61,176 nt of DNA. Origin: Pseudoalteromonas sp. FUC4. Lineage in GTDB: Bacteria; Pseudomonadota; Gammaproteobacteria; Enterobacterales; Alteromonadaceae. The notes under the pieces were generated by a model. That model worked only from the letters and a program-made list of their open reading frames with translations. It was not told where the DNA came from and made no database searches. Made by a program: the position numbers and the translations under genes. The DNA lies in contig NZ_SEUI01000004.1 in the NCBI RefSeq assembly GCF_008370255.1, positions 561 through 61,736 on the forward strand, written 5' to 3'. Below are positions 35,493 through 46,500 of this stretch, piece after piece. How positions within the stretch are numbered: the first letter of the stretch is position 1; every line of letters starts with the position of its first letter.

Positions 35493-35656
35493 TATACCAA
35501 TCCGCAATAATACTTAATCATTTTGCGGGGCTAAACGTGTCGCTACCTGCGTTAAAAAATTCTCATTTAGAACAACTAAATAGCGAATTTTTTGCCTAAC
35601 TATCAACACGTTTTTCCAGCCTCAAAATAGCTCACTTTAATAAGCGAATTGATATT
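35493..35656. repeat. MITE-like 160-bp imperfect palindrome
   Basis: The sequence folds on itself around a centre at about 35573. Terminal arms: ATACCAATCCGC against ATATCAATTCGC (10 of 12). Inner blocks: CATTTTG with CAAAATAG, AACGTGT with ACACGTT, TTAAAAAATTC with GAATTTTTTG, and a central ATTTAG-AACAA-CTAAAT hairpin. It has no coding capacity. Length, terminal inverted repeats and intergenic position fit a non-autonomous mobile repeat. It ends about 180 bases before the S10 promoter. Confidence 0.65.
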
Positions 35657-35836
35657 AAAGGCAAAATTAGCGCAGTAGGATACCATAATATCTAAAAATC
35701 ACTTAGTTTGCGTAATTAAGGTGTTAACTTGTTTATTGACTAGCAGGTAGAACTATTAGTTCAAGTATAGCTAGTAAGCATTTATGGGCGCTTATTTAAT
35801 CAAATTTACAGTCATTGTATTGTTTCTAAATAGTTG

Positions 35837-35864
35837 TTGCATTTATCACCAATACCTCTATAAT
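35837..35864 (+). promoter_or_regulatory. Promoter of the S10 ribosomal operon
   Basis: TTGCAT at 35837-35842 and TATAAT at 35859-35864 are separated by 16 bases. The start expected near 35871 gives a leader of about 180 bases before rpsJ, close to the E. coli S10 leader length. Confidence 0.75.
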
Positions 35865-35870
35865 ACGCAG

Positions 35871-36363
<493 letters not shown>

Positions 36364-36390
36364 TCGAAAGATTAGAGAGGTTTTAGGAAA

Positions 36391-37026
36391 ATGGCATTAG
36401 GTCTAGTCGGTCGTAAAGTGGGTATGACACGAATCTTCACTGAAGATGGTGTATCTATCCCTGTGACAGTTATTGAAGCGACACCTAACCGCATTGCTCA
36501 GATCAAATCTGACGCAACAGACGGTTATAACGCGCTTCAAGTAACCGCAGGCACTAAAAAAGCAAGTCGTGTAAACAAAGCTAAAGCGGGTCATTTCGCT
36601 AAAGCTGGTGTTGAAGCGGGTCGCGGTCTGTGGGAATTCCGCCTTAACGGTGGTGAAGGCGATTTTGAAGTAGGCGCTGAGCTTACTGTTGAATTATTCA
36701 ACGAAATCAACAAGGTTGACGTAACCGGTACTTCTAAAGGTAAAGGTTTCCAAGGTGGTGTTAAGCGCTGGAATTTCAGCATGCAAGACGCTACACATGG
36801 TAACTCTCTATCTCACCGTGCTCCTGGTTCAATCGGTCAAAACCAATCACCTGGTAAGGTGTTTAAAGGTAAGAAAATGGCCGGTCATATGGGTGCTGAG
36901 CGTGTAACGACTCAAAACTTAGAACTAGTTCGCGTTGACGCTGAGCGTAACTTGCTTTTAGTGAAAGGTGCAGTACCTGGATCTATCGGCGGTGACGTTA
37001 TCGTTAAACCAGCTGTTAAAGCATAA
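36391..37026 (+). CDS. rplC: 50S ribosomal protein L3
   Basis: This 211-aa protein begins [19 protein letters not shown] and contains the long loop [19 protein letters not shown] that reaches towards the peptidyl transferase centre, with the Gln that is methylated by PrmB in E. coli inside it. It follows rpsJ by 27 bases. Confidence 0.97.
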   Translation: MALGLVGRKVGMTRIFTEDGVSIPVTVIEATPNRIAQIKSDATDGYNALQVTAGTKKASRVNKAKAGHFAKAGVEAGRGLWEFRLNGGEGDFEVGAELTVELFNEINKVDVTGTSKGKGFQGGVKRWNFSMQDATHGNSLSHRAPGSIGQNQSPGKVFKGKKMAGHMGAERVTTQNLELVRVDAERNLLLVKGAVPGSIGGDVIVKPAVKA

Positions 37027-37043
37027 GTCCTGGAGATTTAGTG

Positions 37044-37649
37044 ATGGAATTAGCAATCAAAGACGCTTCTGGCGCTCTTGAAGTTTCTGAAGCTACTTTT
37101 GGACGTGAGTTTAACGAAGCATTAGTACACCAAGTAGTTGTTGCTTACGCAGCAGGTGCTCGTCAAGGTACTCGTGCTCAGAAGACACGTTCTGAAGTAA
37201 GCGGTGGTGGTAAAAAACCATGGGCTCAAAAAGGTACTGGCCGTGCACGTGCTGGTACAATCCGTAGTCCAATTTGGCGTTCAGGTGGCGTTAGCTTCGC
37301 AGCTAAACCACAAGACCACAGCCAAAAAGTAAACCGTAAAATGTACCGTGGTGCGATTAAAAGCATCCTATCTGAATTAGTTCGTCAAGAGCGTTTAATC
37401 GTTGTTGAAAGTTTTGGTCTTGAAGCACCAAAAACTAAAGAACTAGTTGCTAAGCTTAAAGAACTTGAGCTTAAAGATGTACTTATCGTGACTGAAGAAG
37501 TAGATGAAAATCTTTTCTTGTCGGCACGTAACCTTTATAAGGTTGACACGCGTGATGTAGCTGGTATCGATCCTGTAAGCTTAATTGCTTTCGATAAGGT
37601 ACTTATTACAGCCGCTGCTGTTAAGCAACTTGAGGAGGCGCTAGCATGA
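37044..37649 (+). CDS. rplD: 50S ribosomal protein L4
   Basis: This 201-aa protein starts at the ATG at 37044 ([16 protein letters not shown]), directly after an in-frame GTG that is probably not used. It contains the RNA-binding extended loop ([19 protein letters not shown]). L4 binds 23S rRNA and is the expected feedback regulator of this operon. The end overlaps rplW by 4 bases. Confidence 0.97.
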   Translation: MELAIKDASGALEVSEATFGREFNEALVHQVVVAYAAGARQGTRAQKTRSEVSGGGKKPWAQKGTGRARAGTIRSPIWRSGGVSFAAKPQDHSQKVNRKMYRGAIKSILSELVRQERLIVVESFGLEAPKTKELVAKLKELELKDVLIVTEEVDENLFLSARNLYKVDTRDVAGIDPVSLIAFDKVLITAAAVKQLEEALA

Positions 37650-37948
37650 TCCGCGAAGAACGTCTTTTAAAAGTGATCCTTGCTCCACACATCTCTGAAA
37701 AAAGCACAATTGCTGCAGAAGAAAACAACACGATTGTTTTCAAAGCGGCAAATGACGCAACTAAAGCTGAAATTAAAGCAGCAGTTGAGAAGCTTTTTGA
37801 AGTAGAAGTAACTGGTGTTCGCACACTTAACGTTAAGGGTAAAACAAAACGTACTGGCGCACGTTTCGGTCGTCGTAGCGACTGGAAAAAAGCTTACGTT
37901 ACTCTTAAAGAAGGCAGCGAGCTAGACTTTGTCGGCGGCGCCGAGTAA
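37646..37948 (+). CDS. rplW: 50S ribosomal protein L23
   Basis: This 100-aa protein ([20 protein letters not shown]) has the C-terminal strand pattern with [20 protein letters not shown]23 lies at the peptide exit and docks trigger factor and SRP. It overlaps the rplD stop by 4 bases (ATGA). Confidence 0.97.
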   Translation: MIREERLLKVILAPHISEKSTIAAEENNTIVFKAANDATKAEIKAAVEKLFEVEVTGVRTLNVKGKTKRTGARFGRRSDWKKAYVTLKEGSELDFVGGAE

Positions 37949-37963
37949 TAAGGGGATAGAATT

Positions 37964-38788
37964 ATGGCACTTCAAAAGTGTAAGCCTACTTCTGCGGGCC
38001 GTCGTCACCTAGTTAAAGTGGTTAACTCTGATCTACATAAGGGTAAGCCATACGCACCACTTTTAGAGAAAAACTCTAAATCAGGTGGTCGTAATAACAA
38101 TGGTCGTATTACGGTTCGTCATATCGGTGGTGGTCATAAGCATCATTACCGTTTAATCGATTTTAAACGTACTAAAGATGGCATCCCAGCCACTGTTGAG
38201 CGTTTAGAATACGATCCAAATCGTAGCGCAAACATCGCTCTTGTATTATATGCAGACGGTGAGCGTCGTTACATTATCGCACCTAAAGGCTTAAAAGCTG
38301 GCGATGCAATCCAGTCTGGTGTTGATGCACCAATCAAACCTGGTAATGCATTACCAATGCGTAATATGCCTGTAGGTTCGACTGTTCACAACGTAGAATT
38401 AAAACCAGGTAAAGGTGCTCAAATCGCACGTTCTGCTGGTGCATACGTTCAAATCCTTGCTCGTGATGGTCAGTATGTAACATTACGTCTTCGTTCAGGC
38501 GAAGTTCGTAAAGTTGAATCTGATTGTCGTGCGACACTAGGTGAAGTAGGCAATGCTGAGCATATGCTTCGTTCACTTGGTAAAGCAGGTGCAAATCGCT
38601 GGCGTGGTATTCGTCCGACAGTTCGTGGTGTTGCCATGAACCCGGTAGATCACCCACACGGTGGTGGTGAAGGTCGTACATCTGGTGGTCGTCATCCTGT
38701 GTCTCCATGGGGTAAACCGACTAAAGGTGCGAAGACGCGTAAGAACAAGCGTACGGATAAATTTATAGTACGTCGTCGTACTAAGTAA
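37964..38788 (+). CDS. rplB: 50S ribosomal protein L2
   Basis: This 274-aa protein has the conserved [22 protein letters not shown] segment region and the C-terminal [18 protein letters not shown] block that contains the essential His near the peptidyl transferase centre. Start after AGGGGA. Confidence 0.97.
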   Translation: MALQKCKPTSAGRRHLVKVVNSDLHKGKPYAPLLEKNSKSGGRNNNGRITVRHIGGGHKHHYRLIDFKRTKDGIPATVERLEYDPNRSANIALVLYADGERRYIIAPKGLKAGDAIQSGVDAPIKPGNALPMRNMPVGSTVHNVELKPGKGAQIARSAGAYVQILARDGQYVTLRLRSGEVRKVESDCRATLGEVGNAEHMLRSLGKAGANRWRGIRPTVRGVAMNPVDHPHGGGEGRTSGGRHPVSPWGKPTKGAKTRKNKRTDKFIVRRRTK

Positions 38789-38794
38789 TATTGA

Positions 38795-39082
<288 letters not shown>

Positions 39083-39095
39083 GAGGGGAAGATAA

Positions 39096-39428
39096 ATGCA
39101 AGCATTAGCTAAACATAAATTCGCCTCTGGTTCGGCGCAAAAAGCACGTCTAGTTGCAGATCAGATCCGCGGGTTACCTGTAGATCGCGCACTAGAAATC
39201 CTGGCGTACAGCCCTAAGAAAGCGGCTGTATTAGTTAAGAAAGTACTTGAGTCTGCTATTGCTAACGCAGAGCATAACGAAGGTGCTGACATTGATGAGC
39301 TTCGTATAACAACGATCTTTGTGGACGATGGTCCTACAATGAAACGTATTATGCCTCGTGCTAAAGGACGCGCAGACCGCATCCTTAAGCGTACAAGCCA
39401 TATCACTGTTATGGTTTCAGATAGCTAG
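39096..39428 (+). CDS. rplV: 50S ribosomal protein L22
   Basis: This 110-aa protein ([20 protein letters not shown]) has the loop [20 protein letters not shown] that lines the exit tunnel and is the site of macrolide-resistance mutations in other species. No unusual change is evident. Confidence 0.97.
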
Positions 39429-39439
39429 GAGTATAAGTA

Positions 39440-40141
39440 ATGGGACAAAAAGTTCATCCTACTGGTATTCGCCTAGGTATATCTAAACCTTGGGTTTCTA
39501 CCTGGTACGCGAGTTCAAAAGATTTCTCTGCACAGCTTTTTGGCGATCACAAAGTTCGTACATTCCTTACTAAGGAATTAAAAACGGCTTCTGTGTCTAA
39601 AATCGTTATTGAGCGTCCAGCAAAATCAATCCGAGTAACAATCCACACGGCTCGTCCGGGTGTTGTTATCGGTAAAAAAGGCGAAGACGTAGAAAAATTA
39701 CGTCAAGCAGTAACTAAAATCGCTGGTGTACCTGCTCAGATTAATATCTCTGAAGTACGTAAACCAGAACTAGATGCACAACTAGTAGCAGACGGCATTG
39801 CCTCTCAACTAGAACGTCGTGTTATGTTCCGTCGCGCTATGAAGCGTTCGGTACAAAATGCAATGCGCATCGGTTCAAAAGGGATTAAAGTTGAAGTTAG
39901 CGGTCGTCTTGGCGGCGCTGAAATCGCACGTTCAGAATGGTATCGTGAAGGTCGTGTACCTCTACATACTCTTCGTGCTGATATCGATTACGCAACTTCT
40001 GAAGCCTTAACCACTTATGGTATCATTGGTGTTAAAGTTTGGATCTTCAAAGGCGAAGTTATTGGTGGTTTACCACTAGTACAAGAGCAAGAGAAGCCAG
40101 CTAAACGCGCACCAAAGAAAGCCAAGAAAAGTGCTAAGTAG
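39440..40141 (+). CDS. rpsC: 30S ribosomal protein S3
   Basis: This 233-aa protein begins [20 protein letters not shown]. It has the KH RNA-binding domain with [14 protein letters not shown] and ends in a Lys-rich tail. S3 forms part of the mRNA entry channel and helicase activity. Confidence 0.97.
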   Translation: MGQKVHPTGIRLGISKPWVSTWYASSKDFSAQLFGDHKVRTFLTKELKTASVSKIVIERPAKSIRVTIHTARPGVVIGKKGEDVEKLRQAVTKIAGVPAQINISEVRKPELDAQLVADGIASQLERRVMFRRAMKRSVQNAMRIGSKGIKVEVSGRLGGAEIARSEWYREGRVPLHTLRADIDYATSEALTTYGIIGVKVWIFKGEVIGGLPLVQEQEKPAKRAPKKAKKSAK

Positions 40142-40153
40142 AGGTAGCGAGTA

Positions 40154-40567
40154 ATGTTACAGCCAAAACGTACAAAATTCCGTAAAATGCACAAAGGCCG
40201 CAACCGCGGTTTAGCGCAAAACGGTAACAAAGTAAGCTTCGGTACTTTCGGATTGAAAGCAACTGGCCGTGGCCGTATGACTGCTCGTCAAATCGAAGCA
40301 GCTCGTCGTGCTATGACGCGTCACGTGAAACGTCAAGGTAAAATCTGGATCCGTGTCTTCCCTGACAAACCGATTACAGAAAAACCTCTTGAAGTTCGTA
40401 TGGGTAAAGGTAAAGGTTCTGTTGAATATTGGGTTGCTGAAATTCAGCCTGGTAAAGTACTTTACGAAATGGAAGGTGTTTCAGAAGAGCTTGCTCGTGA
40501 AGCGTTTGACCTTGCTGCTCGTAAACTGCCATTCAAAACAACTTTCGTAACTCGGACGGTAATGTGA
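40154..40567 (+). CDS. rplP: 50S ribosomal protein L16
   Basis: This 137-aa protein begins [18 protein letters not shown] and has the Arg-rich [18 protein letters not shown] segment. L16 organises the A-site region of 23S rRNA. Its stop TGA overlaps the rpmC start codon in TGATG. Confidence 0.97.
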   Translation: MLQPKRTKFRKMHKGRNRGLAQNGNKVSFGTFGLKATGRGRMTARQIEAARRAMTRHVKRQGKIWIRVFPDKPITEKPLEVRMGKGKGSVEYWVAEIQPGKVLYEMEGVSEELAREAFDLAARKLPFKTTFVTRTVM

Positions 40568-40758
40568 TGAAAGCTAGCGAACTAAAAGATAAAAGCGTAG
40601 AAGAGCTTAATGCTGAACTTCTAGGACTACTTCGTGAGCAATTTAATATGCGCATGCAAGCTAGCACTGGTCAGTTAGCTCAGACACACACGCTAAGAAC
40701 AGTACGCCGCGATATCGCGCGTGTAAAAACAGTTATTAACCAGAAGGCAGGTCAATAA
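40567..40758 (+). CDS. rpmC: 50S ribosomal protein L29
   Basis: This 63-aa helical protein ([20 protein letters not shown]) starts at the ATG at 40567, preceded by an in-frame GTG. It overlaps both neighbours by one base each, so rplP-rpmC-rpsQ is tightly coupled. L29 lies beside L23 at the peptide exit. Confidence 0.96.
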   Translation: MKASELKDKSVEELNAELLGLLREQFNMRMQASTGQLAQTHTLRTVRRDIARVKTVINQKAGQ

Positions 40759-41015
40759 TGAGCGATAAAATTCGTACTCTTCAAGGCCGTGTAATCAGCG
40801 ACAAGATGGAAAAATCTTTCACTATCGCTATCGCACGTTATGTGAAGCACCCAATCTATGGGAAATTCATTAAACGTACGACTAAGTTACACGTACATGA
40901 CGAAAATAACACAGCAAAAGCGGGTGACGTAGTTACTATCCGTGAATGCGCACCAATTTCTAAGAATAAATCTTGGACTTTAGTAGACGTTATTTCTAGT
41001 CCAAAACAAGCTTAA
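40758..41015 (+). CDS. rpsQ: 30S ribosomal protein S17
   Basis: This 85-aa protein begins [19 protein letters not shown] and has the OB-fold strands of S17 with [20 protein letters not shown]. It starts on the rpmC stop codon (TAATG). It is the last gene of the operon and is followed by a terminator; rplN and the rest of the spc operon are not here. Confidence 0.97.
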   Translation: MSDKIRTLQGRVISDKMEKSFTIAIARYVKHPIYGKFIKRTTKLHVHDENNTAKAGDVVTIRECAPISKNKSWTLVDVISSPKQA

Positions 41016-41037
41016 TTTTTAATTAAGTTAGTTTTGT

Positions 41038-41068
41038 AAAAAAGCCCTGGCATTAGCCGGGGCTTTTT
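41038..41068 (+). terminator. Terminator of the S10 operon
   Basis: AAAAAGCCCTGG and CCGGGGCTTTTT form a stem with one T-G wobble and a short loop, followed by T residues. It lies 22 bases after the rpsQ stop. Confidence 0.88.
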
Positions 41069-41470
41069 GTATTTAAAGCTGAGTATGTTAGCCCTCTCAT
41101 CTGAAAATATGGAAGGTATATAGGGAGTGGCTGGAGTTTCGTGTGCCAGTTATGTTTTGTTAGTAGGGCTGGCTGCTGGAGCAGAAAAATAAGATAATAA
41201 GGCTTCATATTTCAGTTACTTTAACGCATGCATTTAGTTGTCTAATTAACGGTGTTACTTTTCTTTTACTGTCTTCTAGCCAAAAAAATTCACTTACCTT
41301 ATTTGATTGTAATGATACAGTTTCAAAGTATCGAAAAATAGATATCCAAATACTGCTTCGATTATAAGTTTATCCGGTTTTTTATGCCTAAAACCTCAAT
41401 TTATCGCCTTAAATTAATATTCTGGTATGATTAGCAAATATGCGCTTTTGAATGAACTTTTGAGGTAGTA
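41069..41470 (+). other. Gene-free stretch with the tsaE promoter region
   Basis: No gene is seen. Near the right end TGGTATGAT (41423-41431) is an extended -10 element about 40 bases before the tsaE start, with no clear -35. The sequence contains neither the start of rplN nor the nnrE gene that usually precede or follow the genes on either side. Confidence 0.5.
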
Positions 41471-41935
41471 ATGACGCGTAGTTTTGAATTTCATTTAACT
41501 GATGAAGTAGCCACGGTCTCAATGGGTAACCGTGTTGCTGATATTATTGAGCAAGGTGCGGTGATTTATTTGCATGGTGATTTAGGTGCGGGTAAAACAA
41601 CGTTTACTCGAGGAGTAGTGCAGGGTTTTGGCCATACAGGTAAGGTTAAAAGTCCAACATATACACTTGTAGAACCTTATGAGCTCGAACGCGCAAATGT
41701 TTATCACTTTGATTTGTACCGCTTAGGTGATCCTGAAGAACTTGAATACATGGGAATACGTGATTATTTTTCACCAGATGCAATTTGTGTTGTTGAATGG
41801 CCTGAAAAAGGTGGCGAATTTATTCCTGTGCCTGATTTAGATATTACTTTAAGCTATGTAGGTGATGAGCGTAAAATTGTTATTAATAGCGCTAGTGAGC
41901 GTGGTGTAGCAATCGTCGAAAAACTAAATAGCTAA
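41471..41935 (+). CDS. tsaE: tRNA threonylcarbamoyladenosine synthesis ATPase TsaE
   Basis: TsaE is the ATPase partner of TsaB and TsaD in making t6A37 on ANN-decoding tRNAs. The 154 residues include Walker A HGDLGAGKTTFTRG, the KSPTYTLVEPY segment, the Walker B-like VYHFDLYRLGDPEEL and the VVEWPEKG block. It is first in a run with amiB-mutL-miaA-hfq-hflX, as in other Gammaproteobacteria. Confidence 0.95.
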   Translation: MTRSFEFHLTDEVATVSMGNRVADIIEQGAVIYLHGDLGAGKTTFTRGVVQGFGHTGKVKSPTYTLVEPYELERANVYHFDLYRLGDPEELEYMGIRDYFSPDAICVVEWPEKGGEFIPVPDLDITLSYVGDERKIVINSASERGVAIVEKLNS

Positions 41936-41987
41936 AATATGAAAACTAGCTCTTATAATAAAAATAGTTAAGGCAGTGGTTATTAAA

Positions 41988-43331
41988 ATGACTCGAGGTA
42001 TAACTAAATTCTTTCTTACTCTCATGGTATTCGTTGTGAGTTTACCGTTGTGGGCACAAAATACTATTAATAGTGCGCGAGTTTGGCCATCGCCAGATAG
42101 CACTCGTGTTGTATTTGATCTAGATGAAAAGCCAGATTTTAGCTACTTTATGCTAAAAAACCCGAGCCGTTTAGTGGTTGATTTAGAAAATACTAGTGAA
42201 CTTAAAATACTGCCAGGCGTTCCGCCAAAGCATCAAATTGTTAGTAAGCTGCGCTATTCTAAACCTAAAAATAAAAAAAGCGTCCGGTTAGTATTTGAGC
42301 TTAGTTCTCCTGTTAAACCCGTTATTTTTGCACTAGCACCCGCTGGCCCATATAAAAATAGATTAGTAGTCGATTTATATAACAAAGCTCAAAAGCAAGC
42401 CGTTGTGTCACCTGCGCAAACAGCGGCTAAAAACCGTCAACTAAGCCAAGAGCGCGACATTGTTATTGCGATTGATGCGGGGCATGGCGGCGAAGATCCT
42501 GGTTCAATTGGGCCATCAGGCACCTACGAAAAAACAGTTACACTGCAAATTGCGAAACGTTTAGAGCGCATGATTGATGGCGAACGTGGCATGATTTCGC
42601 GCATGGTACGAAGCGGTGACTATTTTGTAAAATTAAATACCCGTACTAATCGAGCCCGTGAAAAAAAGGCAGATTTTTTTGTTTCTATTCATGCTGATGC
42701 ATTTACAAGCCCTGGGCCAAATGGTGCCTCTGTGTGGGTTTTATCATTAAGACGTGCTAATTCAGAAATAGGTAAATGGATAGAAGATAAAGAAAAACAC
42801 TCTGAGCTCTTAGGCGGCGCTGCTGATGTAATGAAAGATGCCGCCAATGAAAAATATCTAGCACAAGCGTTGCTTGATATGTCGATGGACCATTCTATGA
42901 AAACTGGCCTAAATGTAGCTGACGAAGTGGTTAAAGAGCTTCGGAAAGTTGCCAAACTGCATAAAAAAGATCCCCAGCATGCGAGCCTTGCAGTACTAAA
43001 ATCACCAGATATTCCATCTATTTTGGTAGAAACGGGGTTTATATCTAACCCGCGAGAAGAAAAGCTACTTAAAAGCCCTAATCATCAAGAGCGTTTAGCT
43101 AAAGCTATATTTACTTCCATTAAAAATTATTATTTGAAAAATCCGCCGGATGATTCTTTATTTGCTAAATTAAAGTCGCAATATCCAACAAAGCATAAAG
43201 TACGCCCCGGCGAATCTTTGAGTATGTTAGCGAGTCGCTATGGCGTTACAGTCAATAAATTAAAACAAGTTAATAAGCTTAGTTCTAATACCTTATTTAT
43301 TGGACAAGAGCTCGATATACCTCAAAGTTAG
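41988..43331 (+). CDS. amiB: N-acetylmuramoyl-L-alanine amidase AmiB
   Basis: This periplasmic zinc amidase splits septal peptidoglycan during division. Order: signal peptide (FFLTLMVFVVSLPLWAQ), AMIN domain (about 25-125), Amidase_3 domain (about 150-375) with zinc ligands in IDAGHGGEDPG, the Glu after YEKT and the His in SIHADAF, then a C-terminal LysM domain (HKVRPGESLSMLASRYGV). The start is uncertain: a GTG at 41976 has AAGG only 2 bases away, the ATG at 41988 has it 14 bases away; both give a signal peptide. Confidence 0.92.
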   Translation: MTRGITKFFLTLMVFVVSLPLWAQNTINSARVWPSPDSTRVVFDLDEKPDFSYFMLKNPSRLVVDLENTSELKILPGVPPKHQIVSKLRYSKPKNKKSVRLVFELSSPVKPVIFALAPAGPYKNRLVVDLYNKAQKQAVVSPAQTAAKNRQLSQERDIVIAIDAGHGGEDPGSIGPSGTYEKTVTLQIAKRLERMIDGERGMISRMVRSGDYFVKLNTRTNRAREKKADFFVSIHADAFTSPGPNGASVWVLSLRRANSEIGKWIEDKEKHSELLGGAADVMKDAANEKYLAQALLDMSMDHSMKTGLNVADEVVKELRKVAKLHKKDPQHASLAVLKSPDIPSILVETGFISNPREEKLLKSPNHQERLAKAIFTSIKNYYLKNPPDDSLFAKLKSQYPTKHKVRPGESLSMLASRYGVTVNKLKQVNKLSSNTLFIGQELDIPQS

Positions 43332-43367
43332 TCATTATTATTAGCGCAATGTTTGCTAGGAAGTCTC

Positions 43368-45215
43368 ATGAATATTGAAATATTACCCGCGCGTTTAGCC
43401 AACCAAATTGCCGCAGGCGAAGTGGTTGAGCGCCCAGCGTCGGTAGTAAAAGAGCTTGTTGAAAATAGCTTAGATGCTGGCGCAACGCGTATTCAAATTG
43501 ATATTGAGCGCGGCGGCCACAAACTTATTCGTATTCGTGATAATGGCGCAGGGATAAGTAAAGATGAGCTAACGCTCGCACTTTCTCGCCACGCAACAAG
43601 TAAATTAAAATCACTTGATGACCTTGAAAACATTTGCTCACTTGGCTTTAGAGGGGAAGCACTTGCGTCAATTAGTTCTGTGTCGCGTTTAACGCTGAGC
43701 TCAAAACCAAAAGAGCAAGAAGCAGCTTGGCAAGCTTTTGCAGAAGGCCGCGACATGGCCGTTCAAGTAAAACCTGTAGCGCATCCCGATGGCACAACCA
43801 TTGAAGTAAAAGATTTATTTTTTAATACTCCAGCACGTCGTAAATTTTTACGCACCGAAAAAACTGAATTTAGCCATATTGATGAGTTGATAAAGCGTAT
43901 TGCGCTTAGTCGCTTTGATGTCTCTATTACGCTAACTCATAACGAAAAAGTAGTAAGGCAGTATCGTGCCAAAACTGATCCCTCTCAGGCTATAACACGC
44001 GTAGCACAAGTTGCAGGTAAGGCTTTTGCTGAGCAAGGTTTGCATATTCAATCAGGAGAGGGCGGCTTACAGCTGCATGGCTGGGTGCTACCTGTAGGCT
44101 CAGCGAATACTACTCAGTACACTTATGTGAATAATCGCATGATGCGAGATAAGCTTATTTTGCATGCAATACGCCAAGCGTTTGAAGAGGTAAGTGGGAC
44201 GCAAGAGCTACCAGGGTTTGTTATTTATATTGATATTGACCCACGACAGGTTGATGTAAATGTTCACCCTGCTAAGCATGAAGTGCGTTTTCATCAAGGG
44301 CGGTTAATTCATGATTTTATATTGCAAGCTATTAAGCAGGTAGTAGTGCCATTGCAAGGCGAATTCACTAACGAATCAGCGAGCACAGAAGCAGAATTCA
44401 CGGCTGCGTTCATTGAGTCAACGCATAGCAGTGCTAATAATATAGAAAGCGAAGGGGTGTTCGATTACCCTAAATCGCAATTACAGCCCTCTTCCTCTGG
44501 CAGTGCTGGTAGCTCAAGTTCGTCCTCAGGTACTGGAAGTGTTGGCAGTGCATACCGTCCTGCACCCAGTACGAGCCATCATGATGTAAATGCGTTTTAT
44601 CAAGGGGTAAGTGAGCAACACGCCGCGCATTTTGATAATGCAGCCAATATATCTGCTGCACAACACCAGTCAGTATCTGTTGATAATGTCTTAAAAGCTG
44701 TTTCTATTATAAGTGTTAGTGAAGGAGTGTGTGTCTTTAGTGAAGAGCAGCAACTGTATTGCTCACATTTTAAATATGCATTAGTTGATGATTGGCATAA
44801 TCAAATTAAAGAGTTCGGAAGTTTAGAAGGGAAAGCTCTTTTGTTACCAGTGCGAGTAAACTTAGAAAAAGAAGATTGCTTACTTATAGAATCCCAGCAA
44901 TCGTGGTTTACCTTACTTGGTTTTGAACTTGTAATAGAAAAACAATTTGTAATGGTTAAAAAATTGCCAGCGTGTTTATATTTACTTGACGTAAGTGCAG
45001 CGGTAGGTGAGCTACTTGATGCGTGTAAAGCAAAACTTGAAAATATAGAAAACTGGTTAGAATGGCAGATGAAATGTGTGCCGACCCGATTTTATTTAAG
45101 CAATGTATTTTTAGCGCAACAAATGCGCTTACAAAATAATCCACAAACTATTGAACGCTTGCGTAAAAAAGCAGTTAAAATAGAGCTAAATCACTATTTA
45201 ACGCAATTAGATTAA
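43368..45215 (+). CDS. mutL: DNA mismatch repair protein MutL
   Basis: MutL links MutS mismatch recognition to MutH and UvrD. The N-terminal GHKL ATPase has [18 protein letters not shown] and [11 protein letters not shown] variable Ser-rich linker (about 375-410, [14 protein letters not shown]) leads to the C-terminal dimerisation domain. No DQHAxxER-type endonuclease motif is seen, consistent with a MutH-dependent system. The ATG at 43368 has AGGAAG just upstream; the frame is open five codons earlier from a TTG. Length is 615 aa. Confidence 0.96.
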   Translation: MNIEILPARLANQIAAGEVVERPASVVKELVENSLDAGATRIQIDIERGGHKLIRIRDNGAGISKDELTLALSRHATSKLKSLDDLENICSLGFRGEALASISSVSRLTLSSKPKEQEAAWQAFAEGRDMAVQVKPVAHPDGTTIEVKDLFFNTPARRKFLRTEKTEFSHIDELIKRIALSRFDVSITLTHNEKVVRQYRAKTDPSQAITRVAQVAGKAFAEQGLHIQSGEGGLQLHGWVLPVGSANTTQYTYVNNRMMRDKLILHAIRQAFEEVSGTQELPGFVIYIDIDPRQVDVNVHPAKHEVRFHQGRLIHDFILQAIKQVVVPLQGEFTNESASTEAEFTAAFIESTHSSANNIESEGVFDYPKSQLQPSSSGSAGSSSSSSGTGSVGSAYRPAPSTSHHDVNAFYQGVSEQHAAHFDNAANISAAQHQSVSVDNVLKAVSIISVSEGVCVFSEEQQLYCSHFKYALVDDWHNQIKEFGSLEGKALLLPVRVNLEKEDCLLIESQQSWFTLLGFELVIEKQFVMVKKLPACLYLLDVSAAVGELLDACKAKLENIENWLEWQMKCVPTRFYLSNVFLAQQMRLQNNPQTIERLRKKAVKIELNHYLTQLD

Positions 45216-45222
45216 GGTATCA

Positions 45223-46143
45223 GTGTTGAGTAATTTACCAGTTATATTTTTAATGGGTCCAACTGCAGCAGGTAAAACAGCATTGGCAATCTCGCTGTGC
45301 GAGCATTTAAATACAGAAATAATCAGCGTAGATTCAGCGCTAGTGTATAAAGGTATGGACATTGGTACAGCAAAACCTGATGCCGGAGAATTAGCCAAAG
45401 CTCCGCATCATTTAATTGATCTACTTGACCCGAGTGAAACGTATTCAGTTGCAGATTTTAGGCGCGATGCAGTGCAAAAAATTGACGAATTTCACAGACA
45501 AGGTAAAGTGCCTGTGTTGGTTGGAGGTACAATGCTGTACTTCAAATCTTTAATTGATGGTTTATCGCCTTTACCTGAAGCAGATACAGAGATAAGAGCA
45601 GAGTTAGAAGCGCAAGCGAAAGAATTTGGCTGGCCTCATTTATATAAAGAATTAGTTAAAGTTGACCCAAAAGCAGCCGAAAAAATAAGTGAAAATGATT
45701 CACAAAGAATTAATCGAGCTTTAGAGGTTTACAGGTTAACTGGTAAGACCATGACTGAGTTGCAAATGCAAAAACAGCCGGCTTTACCTTATACTTTTCA
45801 TCAATTTGCAATTGCACCGCAAGAACGCAGTGAATTACATACCCGAATTGAAGAAAGGTTTAAAATAATGATTGATCAGGGGTTTGAAAACGAAGTTTCG
45901 ACCCTATATCTACGTAAGGATTTACATCCCAATATGCCTTCTATTCGTTGTGTTGGTTATAGACAAATGTGGGATTACCTTGCGGGTGAAACAAACCATG
46001 ATGAAATGGTTTTTCGTGGCATCGCAGCAACACGTCAGCTGGCAAAACGGCAGTTAACGTGGCTTCGTAGTTGGCCTGATGTTACTTGGTTAACAACAGG
46101 CAACGAAGAAAACTTGCATCGTGTAGTAAGTTCGCTAAGCTAG
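45223..46143 (+). CDS. miaA: tRNA dimethylallyltransferase MiaA
   Basis: MiaA adds the dimethylallyl group to A37 of tRNAs reading UNN codons. The P-loop [11 protein letters not shown], the [19 protein letters not shown] block and the [15 protein letters not shown] segment are intact in 306 aa. It starts at GTG with TAAGG 5 bases upstream; this RBS overlaps the mutL stop codon, so the genes are coupled. Confidence 0.95.
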   Translation: MLSNLPVIFLMGPTAAGKTALAISLCEHLNTEIISVDSALVYKGMDIGTAKPDAGELAKAPHHLIDLLDPSETYSVADFRRDAVQKIDEFHRQGKVPVLVGGTMLYFKSLIDGLSPLPEADTEIRAELEAQAKEFGWPHLYKELVKVDPKAAEKISENDSQRINRALEVYRLTGKTMTELQMQKQPALPYTFHQFAIAPQERSELHTRIEERFKIMIDQGFENEVSTLYLRKDLHPNMPSIRCVGYRQMWDYLAGETNHDEMVFRGIAATRQLAKRQLTWLRSWPDVTWLTTGNEENLHRVVSSLS

Positions 46144-46221
46144 TAGTAGTTGAATATTGTTTTTTATCAAATAAGTTCAGCCACTTAATTATAATAACAC
46201 CTAGAACGAAGGAACAATAAC

Positions 46222-46485
46222 ATGGCAAAAGGCCAATCGTTACAAGACCCATTTTTGAATGCACTACGACGTGAGCGCATTCCAGTATCAATCTTTTTGG
46301 TAAATGGCATAAAATTACAAGGCAAAATTCAGTCATTTGACCAATTTGTTATTTTACTAGAGAACACCGTAAATCAAATGGTTTATAAGCATGCAATTTC
46401 TACAGTTGTCCCTGCTCGCGCAGTTAACTTCCAAGCAGTTCAAGGAAGTGATGACACTGAAGAGGCAGAAGCTGGAAACTTTTAA
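46222..46485 (+). CDS. hfq: RNA chaperone Hfq
   Basis: This 87-aa protein begins [20 protein letters not shown]. The Sm1 motif ([21 protein letters not shown]) region and Sm2 ([12 protein letters not shown]) are conserved and the tail is acidic. Hfq pairs small RNAs with mRNAs as a hexamer. The position between miaA and hflX is the conserved gammaproteobacterial order. Confidence 0.97.
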   Translation: MAKGQSLQDPFLNALRRERIPVSIFLVNGIKLQGKIQSFDQFVILLENTVNQMVYKHAISTVVPARAVNFQAVQGSDDTEEAEAGNF

Positions 46486-46500
46486 TTAGGAGCATAATGT

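Noticed and set aside
44470..44661. Minus-strand frames inside mutL and many other antisense frames across the window
   Set aside because: They mirror the strong codon bias of the real genes on the other strand and have no RBS or domain signatures.
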